From: Larix sibirica | Taxonomy: Eukaryota; Streptophyta; Pinopsida; Pinales; Pinaceae | Direction of reading: 5' to 3' | Assembly (NCBI GenBank): GCA_004151065.3 | Contig: NWUY0300025016.1 | Span: forward strand, 11,810 to 32,527 | Length of the DNA stretch: 20,718 nucleotides | In this document: piece by piece, positions 1-8,396 of the stretch | Numbering within the stretch: position 1 is the first letter of the stretch | How the letters are laid out: each line of letters starts with the position of its first letter | Made by a program: the position numbers and the translations under genes | Notes under the pieces: generated by a model | What the model was told of the DNA's origin: nothing | The model's database searches: none | The model's input: the letters and a program-made list of their open reading frames with translations, nothing else

Positions 1-282
1 TGTTTGTTGGTGTGACTATGGAATTATAATTATTTGTTTTTTGATGTGAATATGGACTTATGATTATTTGTTTATTGATGTGACTATAGAATTTGATGTT
101 AATATTAGTGTTATTATAATAATTGTTGATGATTGTTATTAATTAAATAAAATTGGCTCAACGGAGACAACTAAAATAGTATGGGAGACCATGGTTCCAC
201 AACTGAGGGGGTTGCGGTTTAGGAGTTGTTGCTCACCCTAACATTGTACAATGGACCCTACTTTTGATTATTTTTTACTTGG
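1..282. repeat. 282-bp sequence identical to 2472-2753 (first copy)
   Basis: Every base I compared matches 2472-2753 at a constant offset of 2471, and both copies end exactly at a single N. This is the whole first contig. It contains a short degenerate minisatellite in its first 100 bases. No coding frame is visible. Two contigs ending on the same repeat, or one sequence represented twice, are the simplest explanations. Confidence 0.95.
3..100. repeat. Degenerate 34-bp tandem repeat, about 3 units
   Basis: Units begin at 3, 37 and 71 and share the pattern TTTGTTGATGTGAATATGGA followed by an ATTATTTG-like end. The third unit is partial and diverges after about 28 bases. The same array occurs at 2474-2571, where a further partial unit precedes it (about 2455-2473). 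Confidence 0.7.
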
Positions 283-283
283 N
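283..283. other. Single-N contig join
   Basis: One N separates a sequence that recurs at 2472-2753 from unrelated sequence. A lone N flanked by duplicated sequence suggests a placeholder gap rather than one ambiguous base, so the true distance and order across it are unknown. Confidence 0.85.
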
Positions 284-289
284 TGAAAA

Positions 290-690
290 ATTATATATTG
301 ATCCATTTCAAATCAATGATACATTTTGAGAAATGTATTGCTAAATGCAGTCACACTTTCATCATTGAATATTTTCAAAGAATAAAAATATGTTAAGAGT
401 TCAATAGGGTATTTCCTCTTTCATCTTTCATCATCAGTGTAAGAAGACCTCATGTAGTTGTTTCCAAGTGGAGATACTAGAGATGGATTTCAAGTGCCTA
501 AACCTAGATCTAGCATCTCCTTCCAAGGAATGTACAAAAATGCATATGAGAACGTTCTCATGCTCAATAATGAAACCATCAATGAAGTCTTTCAACACGG
601 TGTGTATTTGTTGTAATTGGTCCAGTACCATTGAACTTTTGAAGGTGTTTTAAGTACCCATTAGGTAAAGGATTGAGGATTTAGGCAATA
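290..690 (-). pseudogene. Ty3/gypsy-type Gag fragment, frameshifted
   Basis: Reading the minus strand, three frame segments line up with the retrotransposon Gag (capsid-like) pattern. From about 688 to 600 the frame gives LPNGYLKHLQKFNGTGPIT, the usual entry to this domain. A frameshift near 595-605 leads into KDFIDGFIIEHENVLICIF, then VHSLEGDARSRFRHL and a TWKQLHEVFLH segment (434-595). Another frame change near 430 leads to YPIELLTYFYSLKIFNDES and an F..TFLKMYH end near 320. The order and spacing match plant Ty3/gypsy Gag, in which SLEGDAR.WF is a hallmark; here the W is S. At least two frameshifts and an in-frame stop make it dead. No zinc knuckle or protease follows before the join at 283. 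The family assignment rests on remembered Gag patterns, not on a search. Confidence 0.72.
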
Positions 691-719
691 TTAAGAGCTT
701 ATATCTTACATCTAGATAA

Positions 720-2265
720 GGAGTGACATAGCTAGGTTTATTGTTGGCCATGATGATAATTAATGCAAAAGATGGCTCATTCTTTTCAACATTACAAGCC
801 TTTGATAAAAAGAGATTAGTGTCAACAAAGAGACATGCATAACTCCTTAACCAAAGGAAGTTAGAAATGTGCTAAATTCAAAATAGACATGTGGCTAGAA
901 AGGGGGAATTTTCCAATATTTTTAACAAAATGATAGCAGGAATTTTTAGCATGGGATTTAGTGAAATGCACAAAATCAGATCAAATTCCCAGCCTTGAGT
1001 AATGGTGTCACCGAGCAGCTAGGTGTATGTGGTTAAGGGTTTGTAGCATGCACCATTTCTAGAGATGAACCAATGTGGAGTCACCAAGTGAGATATGCTG
1101 CTTTGAGAGTTGTTTATTTCTCACCATAAGTAGCAGATACATTTGTAATAGTAGGGATATGACTTTATTCCCCTCAGGGGAGTTGCCAAAACATTTTTCG
1201 TTGGGATAAAAATTCTGCAATTAAGCCTACCAGGGGTTTCGGATTCAATTAGATAATGGATTCACTTTAATATTTGTCATTGTATGTCTTGAATAGACCC
1301 GAAAAATGTGAAATGGCCTTTGAACTCTCCTTGGAAACAGTTCCAATTTGTATGTTGTCCCCCAGGTTGTACCCCTCACAAAACCTTGCTCTAGATATCA
1401 TAGTTGAGAGGAATAGGATGGGAGGATGCACAAGGTCAAATAATATTATGAGGGATGCACCTTTCCGTGCCACTCTAGGACATCAATCCAATCCTTTGGC
1501 TAGAGGGGGATACCCTCAATGTTTCTAAGGTATATTTCCTCCTTTGTCGCCCAATGACAACCTATTTATATGTGGATCTTTAACATGATTTATGACAAAA
1601 ATTGGTGGTGTACGGAGTTAGTTTATGTTTCTTATTACAGAAAAGGTAAAAAGATAGTGTTGTGTTTTTTTTTAGGGGGGGGTAACTAGGAAACCAAATA
1701 GCAAGAGGCTTCAAAAGATTTCAACCATAAAAATGATCGTCTACACCATGGACATCATAAGCTAGTTCTACAATGAGAATAATTGAGGGGAGATGAACAA
1801 ATATGAGCTTAATAGGAGGACACGCACTACAATCTCTTCATAGACATTTATTAGATAGAAAACTAGATTGGAAAGATGTACATAGGGACATTGGTTCATT
1901 CATCCAAATGGAAAAAAATAATGGAGGGAAAACTACATAACTTGCTTGAAAATATTATTGCTTCACCTAGTGGAAAATTTGTCTCAGTTATGATCTACAC
2001 AATAAAATGAACAATGGTTCTTTTGATTACAATAGAAGGAACGGGAAGAGAACCTTTGTTCTCAATCCTATGCCTATTGATTCCTTCCCACAAAATGGAA
2101 CTTCCGATAATGCCTACAAGAAAAAGAGAAGGAGAATATTACGTGTTGCTGCAAAATAGTGGTGTTATGGGAAAATATTCAGTCTCTAATGGCCTCTTGC
2201 CTCTAATTTGCACCCTTTGTTGTTTCTCTAAACTTAATTGATCAACCTCCCTATGTAAATAAGAA
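720..2265. other. Unassigned AT-rich sequence, no gene seen
   Basis: Only short open frames occur (the longest about 84 codons, 1274-1528), on both strands and without recognisable motifs. If the Gag relic at 290-690 kept its leader and 5' LTR they should lie here, but I found no primer binding site or matching LTR. A T9 run followed almost at once by a G8 run lies at about 1665-1682. Confidence 0.6.
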
Positions 2266-2287
2266 ATATATATATATATATATATAT
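2266..2287. repeat. (AT)n microsatellite
   Basis: An uninterrupted run of about 11 AT dinucleotides. A simple-sequence repeat, likely to vary in length between individuals. Confidence 0.95.
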
Positions 2288-2471
2288 TATAGCCTATTGA
2301 GAGAGAAACGTGAGATCCAAAAACTAGGTTAGAATATTTTCTCCTCCTCCAAAAGAAATGCTTGTCTCTACCTTTGTCAAATGTAGCTAAAATAGAGGAA
2401 TTTTAGCCCCTTTAGAAAATTCATGGATAAATGTAATACGTTGGTTGTTAAGCCTTGGACTTATGATTATA

Positions 2472-2753
2472 TGTTTGTTGGTGTGACTATGGAATTATAA
2501 TTATTTGTTTTTTGATGTGAATATGGACTTATGATTATTTGTTTATTGATGTGACTATAGAATTTGATGTTAATATTAGTGTTATTATAATAATTGTTGA
2601 TGATTGTTATTAATTAAATAAAATTGGCTCAACGGAGACAACTAAAATAGTATGGGAGACCATGGTTCCACAACTGAGGGGGTTGCGGTTTAGGAGTTGT
2701 TGCTCACCCTAACATTGTACAATGGACCCTACTTTTGATTATTTTTTACTTGG
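2472..2753. repeat. 282-bp sequence identical to 1-282 (second copy)
   Basis: Identical to the start of the window and again ended by an N. Here the sequence to the left is available and continues the 34-bp minisatellite by about one more partial unit, so the repeat is embedded in contig two rather than standing alone. Confidence 0.95.
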
Positions 2754-2754
2754 N
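2754..2754. other. Single-N contig join
   Basis: The N follows the same last bases (TTTTTTACTTGG) as the N at 283, but the sequence after it differs. Two contigs thus end at the same base of one repeat, as expected when an assembler stops at a branching repeat boundary. Confidence 0.85.
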
Positions 2755-4380
2755 CTACCTTATGCACCCTCCTTAATGGTTTTGTGGGTCCCACTTGGTA
2801 AGTGCACCCTCATGAGGATATTATTTCCTATTTTCGTGCCTTCAAGTCATTTAGGATCCTTTGTTCCTCCTAGTGCACCTGCTTGATGATATCCTTTCAT
2901 ATTTTTGTGCCTCCGGCTCATTAATAACCCTCCATCACTCCTCATGCGCCCCCCTTGAGTTATTTTTTGTTTCCACAGATCCATTTTTGTGTGTAACTCC
3001 TCCTCATGGAGCTATTCTGAGTTAAGTAACCTCCACTTGAGCCTCCACTCTCCCTAATTCGAGTTCCCTTTTGTGATTGAGTGGTCCACACACTAATTCG
3101 AGTTGCCTTAGTGGAATTCGATTTGGCTACCTTATGGCTGAGTTAATCACTCCTCTTGACCCGAGTGGGCTTGCCTTGGTTCGAATTGCCTCTCTCTCCC
3201 ATAAATTCACATGCTCTCTCCTTTTTGAATCTAATATTGAGCTTGGATCACTTGAATTGTGCTATCTCACTGTGTTGTGAGTATTGATAGTATTGAGACT
3301 ATGTTGGGACTAAGTTCCTTTTGTAGGATTCCCCTAAAGAGAAGCCTAGTATATGTTTCCAGAGGGTAGTTTGGCTGATGTTTCCCTTGCTTCTACATTG
3401 GGAACCACTCTTCTAGTCGAGGTTCTCGCATGGGATTCCTAGGAATGGGATGGTGATATCCTAAGGGACGATTTAGGTAAAGGGATTCACATCCCATATG
3501 TAGTGGAGATAGACAGGGAGCGAGTGGTAGTGGGAAGTATTATGGTTCCTCTCAAGAGAAGTTTACGAGAGTTGCTAGATTTAGTGTGCTCTGCTTGTGG
3601 ATCCATGTCCTCATCTCGGGAGTGATCTATTCAAGCAGGTAGGCTTGAAAGTGCCTATGGTTGGGAGGAACATTGTAGTATTGAATCCAGTTTCTCAAAT
3701 TTGAGATAAGTATTATCTCATGTGTTATTCATGTTATTTAATTATGTATATGTGTTGTGATGATTGATTTATTCTATATTTATGTTCATGGTTTATATGA
3801 TAGGATCTGTATGCAATATGGATGGCCTTTGTACATGATGAATCCAAATTTTTATGATTCTTCTCTACCATCTATTCTTTCTTTTCTCCTTCAAGGTTTA
3901 CAATTGTGGCTCTCACAGTGTTGAGAGGGGCGCAACCATATGTTCTGGTTTTCCTATCCCTGTTCATTTATGGGTTGTAAGACCTATTCCATTGCATCCG
4001 GAGTGACATTTTCAGTAAGGAACACCTTTTGTTTCACTAAAAAAGCTTTCATTATGACCAAGTTATGACTGTTTTGGCTTGACGGTGTTTCCGATGCTGA
4101 AAGGAACGCACCCTGTCTTTTTATTGAGAGTATCTATGTATGTAGACATATTCTATTGTTACATATCTTATTATATTAATGTAGATTTGGTTTGTATTAG
4201 TGATTGATGGTTGGAGGGAAGGAATCCATACAATATAAATCGTACTAATGAAATATGGTTGTAGGGGACAACCATGGGATCTGATTTTGAAGGTTGTAGT
4301 TGGCAGCCTATGCATATGTCCTTGCTATGGTTTGTGTGTGGATGTATATGGCTGCATGTGGACATGTTTTGATAATATTC
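2755..4380. other. Unassigned region, pyrimidine-rich at its left end; no gene seen
   Basis: The first 550 bases are rich in CCTCC, CTCAT and TTGAG words and repeat CTAATTCGAGTT at about 3055 and 3093, with a related TTCGAATT near 3180. The rest is mixed sequence with only short chance frames. The texture would suit an LTR or leader of an old retroelement, but I could not find TG...CA ends, a primer binding site or a second copy, so I leave it unassigned. Confidence 0.5.
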
Positions 4381-4746
4381 TTACTTACTATGTAACCATA
4401 CTATAAACACACACATAACAGAACTAATAAGTAATCCTCATATGAAAGATAATTATTATGCAAGCAAAAGTAAACCACAATAACTAAATACTTACTAATC
4501 ATGTTCTCAATAGCATTGCAATCCAATCATTACTATCAAGTACCTTAGTTAATTTTATGTTCATAATTGTACTAGAGATTCTAATTATTGTTCCTTATGC
4601 ATGTACATGATACAAATCACATTATTATTATGTTCAATAGTATGCACCATAGGGGAATGTTATGGTTGCATGTCTTGCAATTCTTTTAAAATGCTATAGA
4701 TTTAAATTTTATTGGTTGAATGGTTAGTTGACCTAACCTTAATCTG
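4381..4746. other. AT-rich intergenic sequence, no gene seen
   Basis: No open frame of interest. A small inverted repeat (GGTTAG / CTAACC, 5-base loop) lies near 4722-4738. The region ends where the long duplicated segment begins at 4747. Confidence 0.6.
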
Positions 4747-5963
4747 ATGTGTAATACTTCACTTAGCCCCTTTTTCATAGGTTTTCTAGTGTCTCTGAGG
4801 TCGGAGACATTACAATAAACCTAGAGCTGATTTACAACGACTATGTTTTCTTATTTTATGCCTATAGTGGCTTTCATGTCAATCCATTAGATTCTAGTTC
4901 ATCAGTTACCCAAAATAATTACAATTTTAATGCCCTATATATTGAGTGCATTATGTCAAAGAGAAAAATAATCAACATGGTGGAAGAATGAGTATATCTG
5001 GTTCTTATTTGGTTCCCTAGACCTTTAAATCTTGATTGTAGCCACTCTTAAAGTTAGTAGATTAAAACTCTTGACCCCCATTTGCCTTTGTAAAACTATA
5101 TTGTATGTTTTATATAACTCACTTTAACTATATAAAAAAAAACCCACTTCAAACTTTATAATATCACGTTACTTTATAAAGTGTAAATCGGTAATGAGTT
5201 TGAGTTTATATATTTTGATGGAGGGATAGCATAATATTTAAAAGTTAAATTAACATATCCACAAATAGACTGGCCACCATATATCCGTTGGTTTCTTTGG
5301 TAGGGGCATATGAAATAATTTCATAACCTACTTTTTAAAAGTAATGCCTAACCCCTTTTCAAACTTATGTGACCTTTGAAAATGATCACTCACCATTTCA
5401 GTCCACATTACCTCTATTAATTATTAAAAAACATTGGTTGTTGTATTGTGCTCATACGATGCTTCTATCCACCGTTCAGTTCTTAGTAGACAAAGAGGTA
5501 TTTCCAACGATTGGATGCATGACACTTTTTTTTATGACCGTTTGATATGTTTTTCTTAATCAAAATGAAAAATTAGGCATCTTTATGGGAATTTTTTAAT
5601 GTTACAATTTTGTACTTTTGGAGGTTGAAATTGAATTATGTTAACTTTATGATGTTCATTAACTTAATTAACATATTTAAACCTACTTGTGCCTTCGTAT
5701 GTGTTATTATGCATGTATGTCTAGTTTGGCTTAAAGTGGGTCTCACATTGTTTTTTGTTTCCATACTTTTGCAACTCAAAATTCAATTATGTCTACTACA
5801 TCATAATTAGTGACCTCAAAAACCTATTCTAATCGATTCATTGTACCTAAATTACTCTCTTATCCTGAAAACTCAATTTCTCCCACCAAAACCATTTTCA
5901 TGCTTCTAAATATCAGAACTGAATTTTTTCAACTTCATGATGACAGATAAAGCCTATAAACAT

Positions 5964-6033
5964 ACTTAATTCATTCCCTATATTCAAATATAACATATAC
6001 TTAATTCATTCCCTATATTCAAATATAACATTT
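5964..6033. repeat. 35-bp tandem duplication
   Basis: Two adjacent near-perfect units (5964-5998 and 5999-6033) starting ACTTAATTCATTCCCTATAT. The pair recurs at 9614-9683 in the second long copy. Confidence 0.92.
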
Positions 6034-6338
6034 TGTTGATTTGCAAAATTCAACTCAAAGTAAATCCCGCATGTAAAAATAGCTTTTGCACCATAAACCG
6101 TTTTAAATAACATCACACTACTTAAGATAGATTCATACCTTACTTAAGATAGATTCATACCTTAATAGTCTTTAAAGACATTTTTTAATATATTTATTCA
6201 AATATAACATTTGGTTGATTTGCAAAATTCAGCCCAAGGTAAATCCCGCATGTAAAAATAACTTTTGCACCATAAATCGTTTTAAATAACAACACATTAC
6301 TTAAGATAGATGCATACCTTGATAGTCTTTAAAGACAT
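6017..6338. repeat. Direct repeat of about 143-179 bp, two units
   Basis: The unit starting ATTCAAATATAACATTTTGT at 6017 recurs from 6196 with a modest number of mismatches (for example ACTCAAAG against GCCCAAGG). Both units end with TAGTCTTTAAAGACAT. Unit one is longer partly because it holds an internal 22-bp duplication. Recurs at 9667-9988. Confidence 0.9.
6119..6162. repeat. 22-bp perfect tandem duplication
   Basis: Two identical units starting TACTTAAGATAGATTC, at 6119-6140 and 6141-6162, inside the first unit of the larger direct repeat. The second larger unit carries only one, so this duplication is younger than the larger one. Recurs at 9769-9812. Confidence 0.93.
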
Positions 6339-6425
6339 GATTTTATATATTTAAAGATTCTTGAAATGTATTCCATGAATAGTAGAATCATCCATGTAAA
6401 TATCTACATTATTGTAGACTAAATC

Positions 6426-6535
6426 TAAAAATATGTTGAAAACAACTCTTTAGAAAGTAATAATATAATTGCATAACCCATAAAAATATGTTGAAAACAA
6501 CTCTTTAGAAAGTAATAATATAATTGCATAACCCA
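6426..6535. repeat. 55-bp perfect tandem duplication
   Basis: Units 6426-6480 and 6481-6535 are identical, each beginning TAAAAATATGTTGAAAACAA and ending CATAACCCA. Recurs at 10076-10185. Perfect identity suggests a recent event or replication slippage. Confidence 0.94.
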
Positions 6536-6659
6536 AATAGAAGGACATTATAAGCAAACATAATGTGATTTTGTGTTCGCCTTTTTAGATTATTTGAGTT
6601 TTGTTGTCCTCATTGAATCCGTCGAGAAAGGTGAAGTATTTATTTTTGAATAATGCGTC

Positions 6660-6686
6660 CAACACTTGATGTTCATCCAAGTGTTG
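6660..6686. other. Small perfect hairpin
   Basis: CAACACTTG and CAAGTGTTG are exact inverted 9-mers separated by 9 bases. No adjacent gene gives it an obvious role. A second copy lies at 10310-10336. Confidence 0.6.
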
Positions 6687-7461
6687 CAGGACAACTCCCT
6701 AATTAACAAAGTAAATTTAGACATTAAAGTTGTATAAGGTTATAAAAAAAAAATTGTTTGTGAGTTTTGTAGCTTTTTAGAAAAAATAGACAACAAAATT
6801 GTATAAATATACACAAAATAAGTTTGTTTGTGAGTCTTGTTGTTTCTTCATTGACACACTCTAAACATGCAAAAACAAATAAAATTGCCAATATGAAACA
6901 TTGGCATTAATAAAATAACATTTATAATTACAATTTAAAAAAAATACATCTGTTATATCCAACGTTATCATTAATGAAATAAAATTTGCAACATAATTAA
7001 AGGTTTCCTCATGACCTATTTGAATTCCATTTTGATCCAATCTCACCACGTCAAATTAAAAGTTGCAACTTATATTTTTTTTATGTAATTGACTATTTAG
7101 AAATTGTTCAATTCAGTTTATGTGCACATATTATTGTCATGAATGCGGGATAGTTTGAACTAAGTAAATATTTTCATTAACTAAGCCACCGTAGTTTTCT
7201 TCCTCTGAATTAATCCAGAGTCCACTGTCATATTAGAATTGGTATCAGATAGTAGAAAAATTAATGTAGCTCGCATAATGCAAGGAAAAATGACTTCTAC
7301 TACAAATCCAGAACCTATATCTAAGAAAGGAGGAACTATAACATCTATCCTATCCAAATGTTGTTGCTGCATCCGCAATCAATTTGAGCAATCATGCTCC
7401 TAGCAAGACCAAGATGTATACGTATAGGGTTGAGAAGGACTGGGGATGGAATAAGCCTAAT

Positions 7462-7535
7462 ATTCAGAAGCTAACTACGTTATCTAATAGGAAAAGCTAT
7501 TCAGAAGCTAGCTCTGCTATCTAGTAGGAAAAGCT
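7462..7535. repeat. 37-bp imperfect tandem duplication
   Basis: ATTCAGAAGCTAACTACG... (7462-7498) and ATTCAGAAGCTAGCTCTG... (7499-7535) both end TAGGAAAAGCT and differ at only a few internal bases. Recurs at 11113-11186. Confidence 0.85.
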
Positions 7536-8032
7536 ATGCTATGTAATAGATAGATTGTGTCAAAAAAAAATAAAGGTTTGTAATTATGAAAGTAATCATT
7601 AGAAATTATATTATACGTACAAAATATAAAAGTTGTTATTATTATTTTAATATCTTAATTAAAAGAGTAAATAATTTTACTAATTATCTACTAATGATAA
7701 ATTATATAACACAAAATATATAAATTTTAATTATTAAACATATAAATTTCATTGAATAATTTATTTTTTAAAAAATTATTAAATATGAAAACAAAACTAT
7801 CATATATATTAATACAAAATGAATGTATAAGCAATTTTGAAAAAAAAATATCATATTCTTTTTTTTTCCACACTTATAACTAAAACATATTTTGATGTGT
7901 CAAACAAATCTAAATAATGGAAATTATTTTCATATGCCAGATGGTCTTCATTTTTACTTATTGATTAAATAATTAAATAATATTAATTAACCAATTAAAT
8001 AATACAAAATGTATTAGGTTTCATATTTTCTC

Positions 8033-8395
8033 ACTAGGTTGGCAGGTGCGGGTGGAGTCATTTATTCCTTTGAGGGGAACAAGTAGAAGCAGTATGCATG
8101 GGGAATTGGTAGAAAGTAAAAAAAAGGTGTTGAATGGTTAGCCTTAATCAAAGGACTAGAATTAGCAAGGAATATTGCTATTGAGGAATTGGTGGTTATT
8201 GGCGATTCGCTAATGGTCACAAGAGAAGTGAGGAATCTGACGAAGAATCATAAGAAACCGTCCACTAAGATGCATTATCTCCTCAAGTGCATTGTTAATG
8301 AATTTAAAGCAATCAATTACCTCCATGTGCTAAGAGCATATAATCAGCATGTGGATATAATGGCCAATAAAGGAGAAGTTTTAAATTGCGGCGTT
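8033..8395 (+). pseudogene. RNase H domain (RVT_3 / archaeal-type RNH) of a retroelement, truncated
   Basis: One plus-strand frame from about 8040 reads AGAGGVIYSFEGNK, stop, KQYAWGIGRK, stop, KKGVEWLALIKGLELARN, then IEELVVIGDSLMV, a TKMHYLLKCIVNEF helix and INYLHVLRAYNQHVDIMANK. This is the RNase H fold in order: GAGGV strand, the acidic E in VEWLAL, the acidic D in IGDS and the late D in HVDIMANK. The first strand with the initial Asp (usually a DG near the start) is missing to the left, where the sequence joins the duplicated segment. Two TAG/TAA stops (near 8085 and 8120) break it, and it is cut on the right by the N at 8396. Known homes of this domain are plant L1-type LINEs and Tat-lineage Ty3/gypsy elements; I cannot tell which. 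It is absent from the second long copy, whose sequence differs beyond the shared segment. Confidence 0.8.
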
Positions 8396-8396
8396 N
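8396..8396. other. Single-N contig join
   Basis: The N interrupts the RNase H reading frame, and the next base restarts sequence already seen at 4747. The contig on the right therefore overlaps the one on the left by about 3.27 kb. Confidence 0.88.

Larger units (their letters stand above)
4747..8015. repeat. 3.27-kb duplicated segment, copy 1
   Basis: Matches 8397-11666 base for base apart from one substitution (A at 4929, G at 8579) and one extra T in a T-run of the second copy near 10730. The offset is 3650 before that run and 3651 after it. The left limit is set only by the N at 8396, because the second copy starts there. The right limit is a true sequence divergence. The content is AT-rich with no supportable gene. 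The identical small open frames at 5610 and 9260, 6861 and 10511, and 7181 and 10832 are consequences of the duplication. Confidence 0.97.

Noticed and set aside
3170-3195. GGTTCGAATT, resembling a tRNA T-loop or B box
   Set aside because: The flanking bases do not form an acceptor stem, and no A box or anticodon arm is found upstream.
4722-4738. GGTTAG TTGAC CTAACC short inverted repeat near the start of the duplicated segment
   Set aside because: Arms are only six bases. It lies outside the duplicated segment and does not mark its border, which is set by the N at 8396.
5610-5810. 66-codon open frame, repeated at 9260-9460
   Set aside because: Hydrophobic, AT-driven composition with no motif. 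It recurs only because the whole 3.27-kb segment is repeated, so conservation gives no support.
5964-6535. Repeat cluster as a possible CRISPR-like array
   Set aside because: The units are directly adjacent, of different lengths, and have no spacers of regular size. These are tandem duplications in plant-like DNA.
7240-7251. TGGTATCAGATA on the plus strand (and at 10891-10902), resembling a tRNA-Met primer binding site
   Set aside because: It matches 10 of 12 bases, but no LTR end (…CA) lies just before it, and no second LTR or Gag frame follows.
7181-7378. 65-codon minus-strand frame, repeated at 10832-11029
   Set aside because: No recognisable domain. It sits in the duplicated AT-rich segment, and the repeat is not independent evidence.
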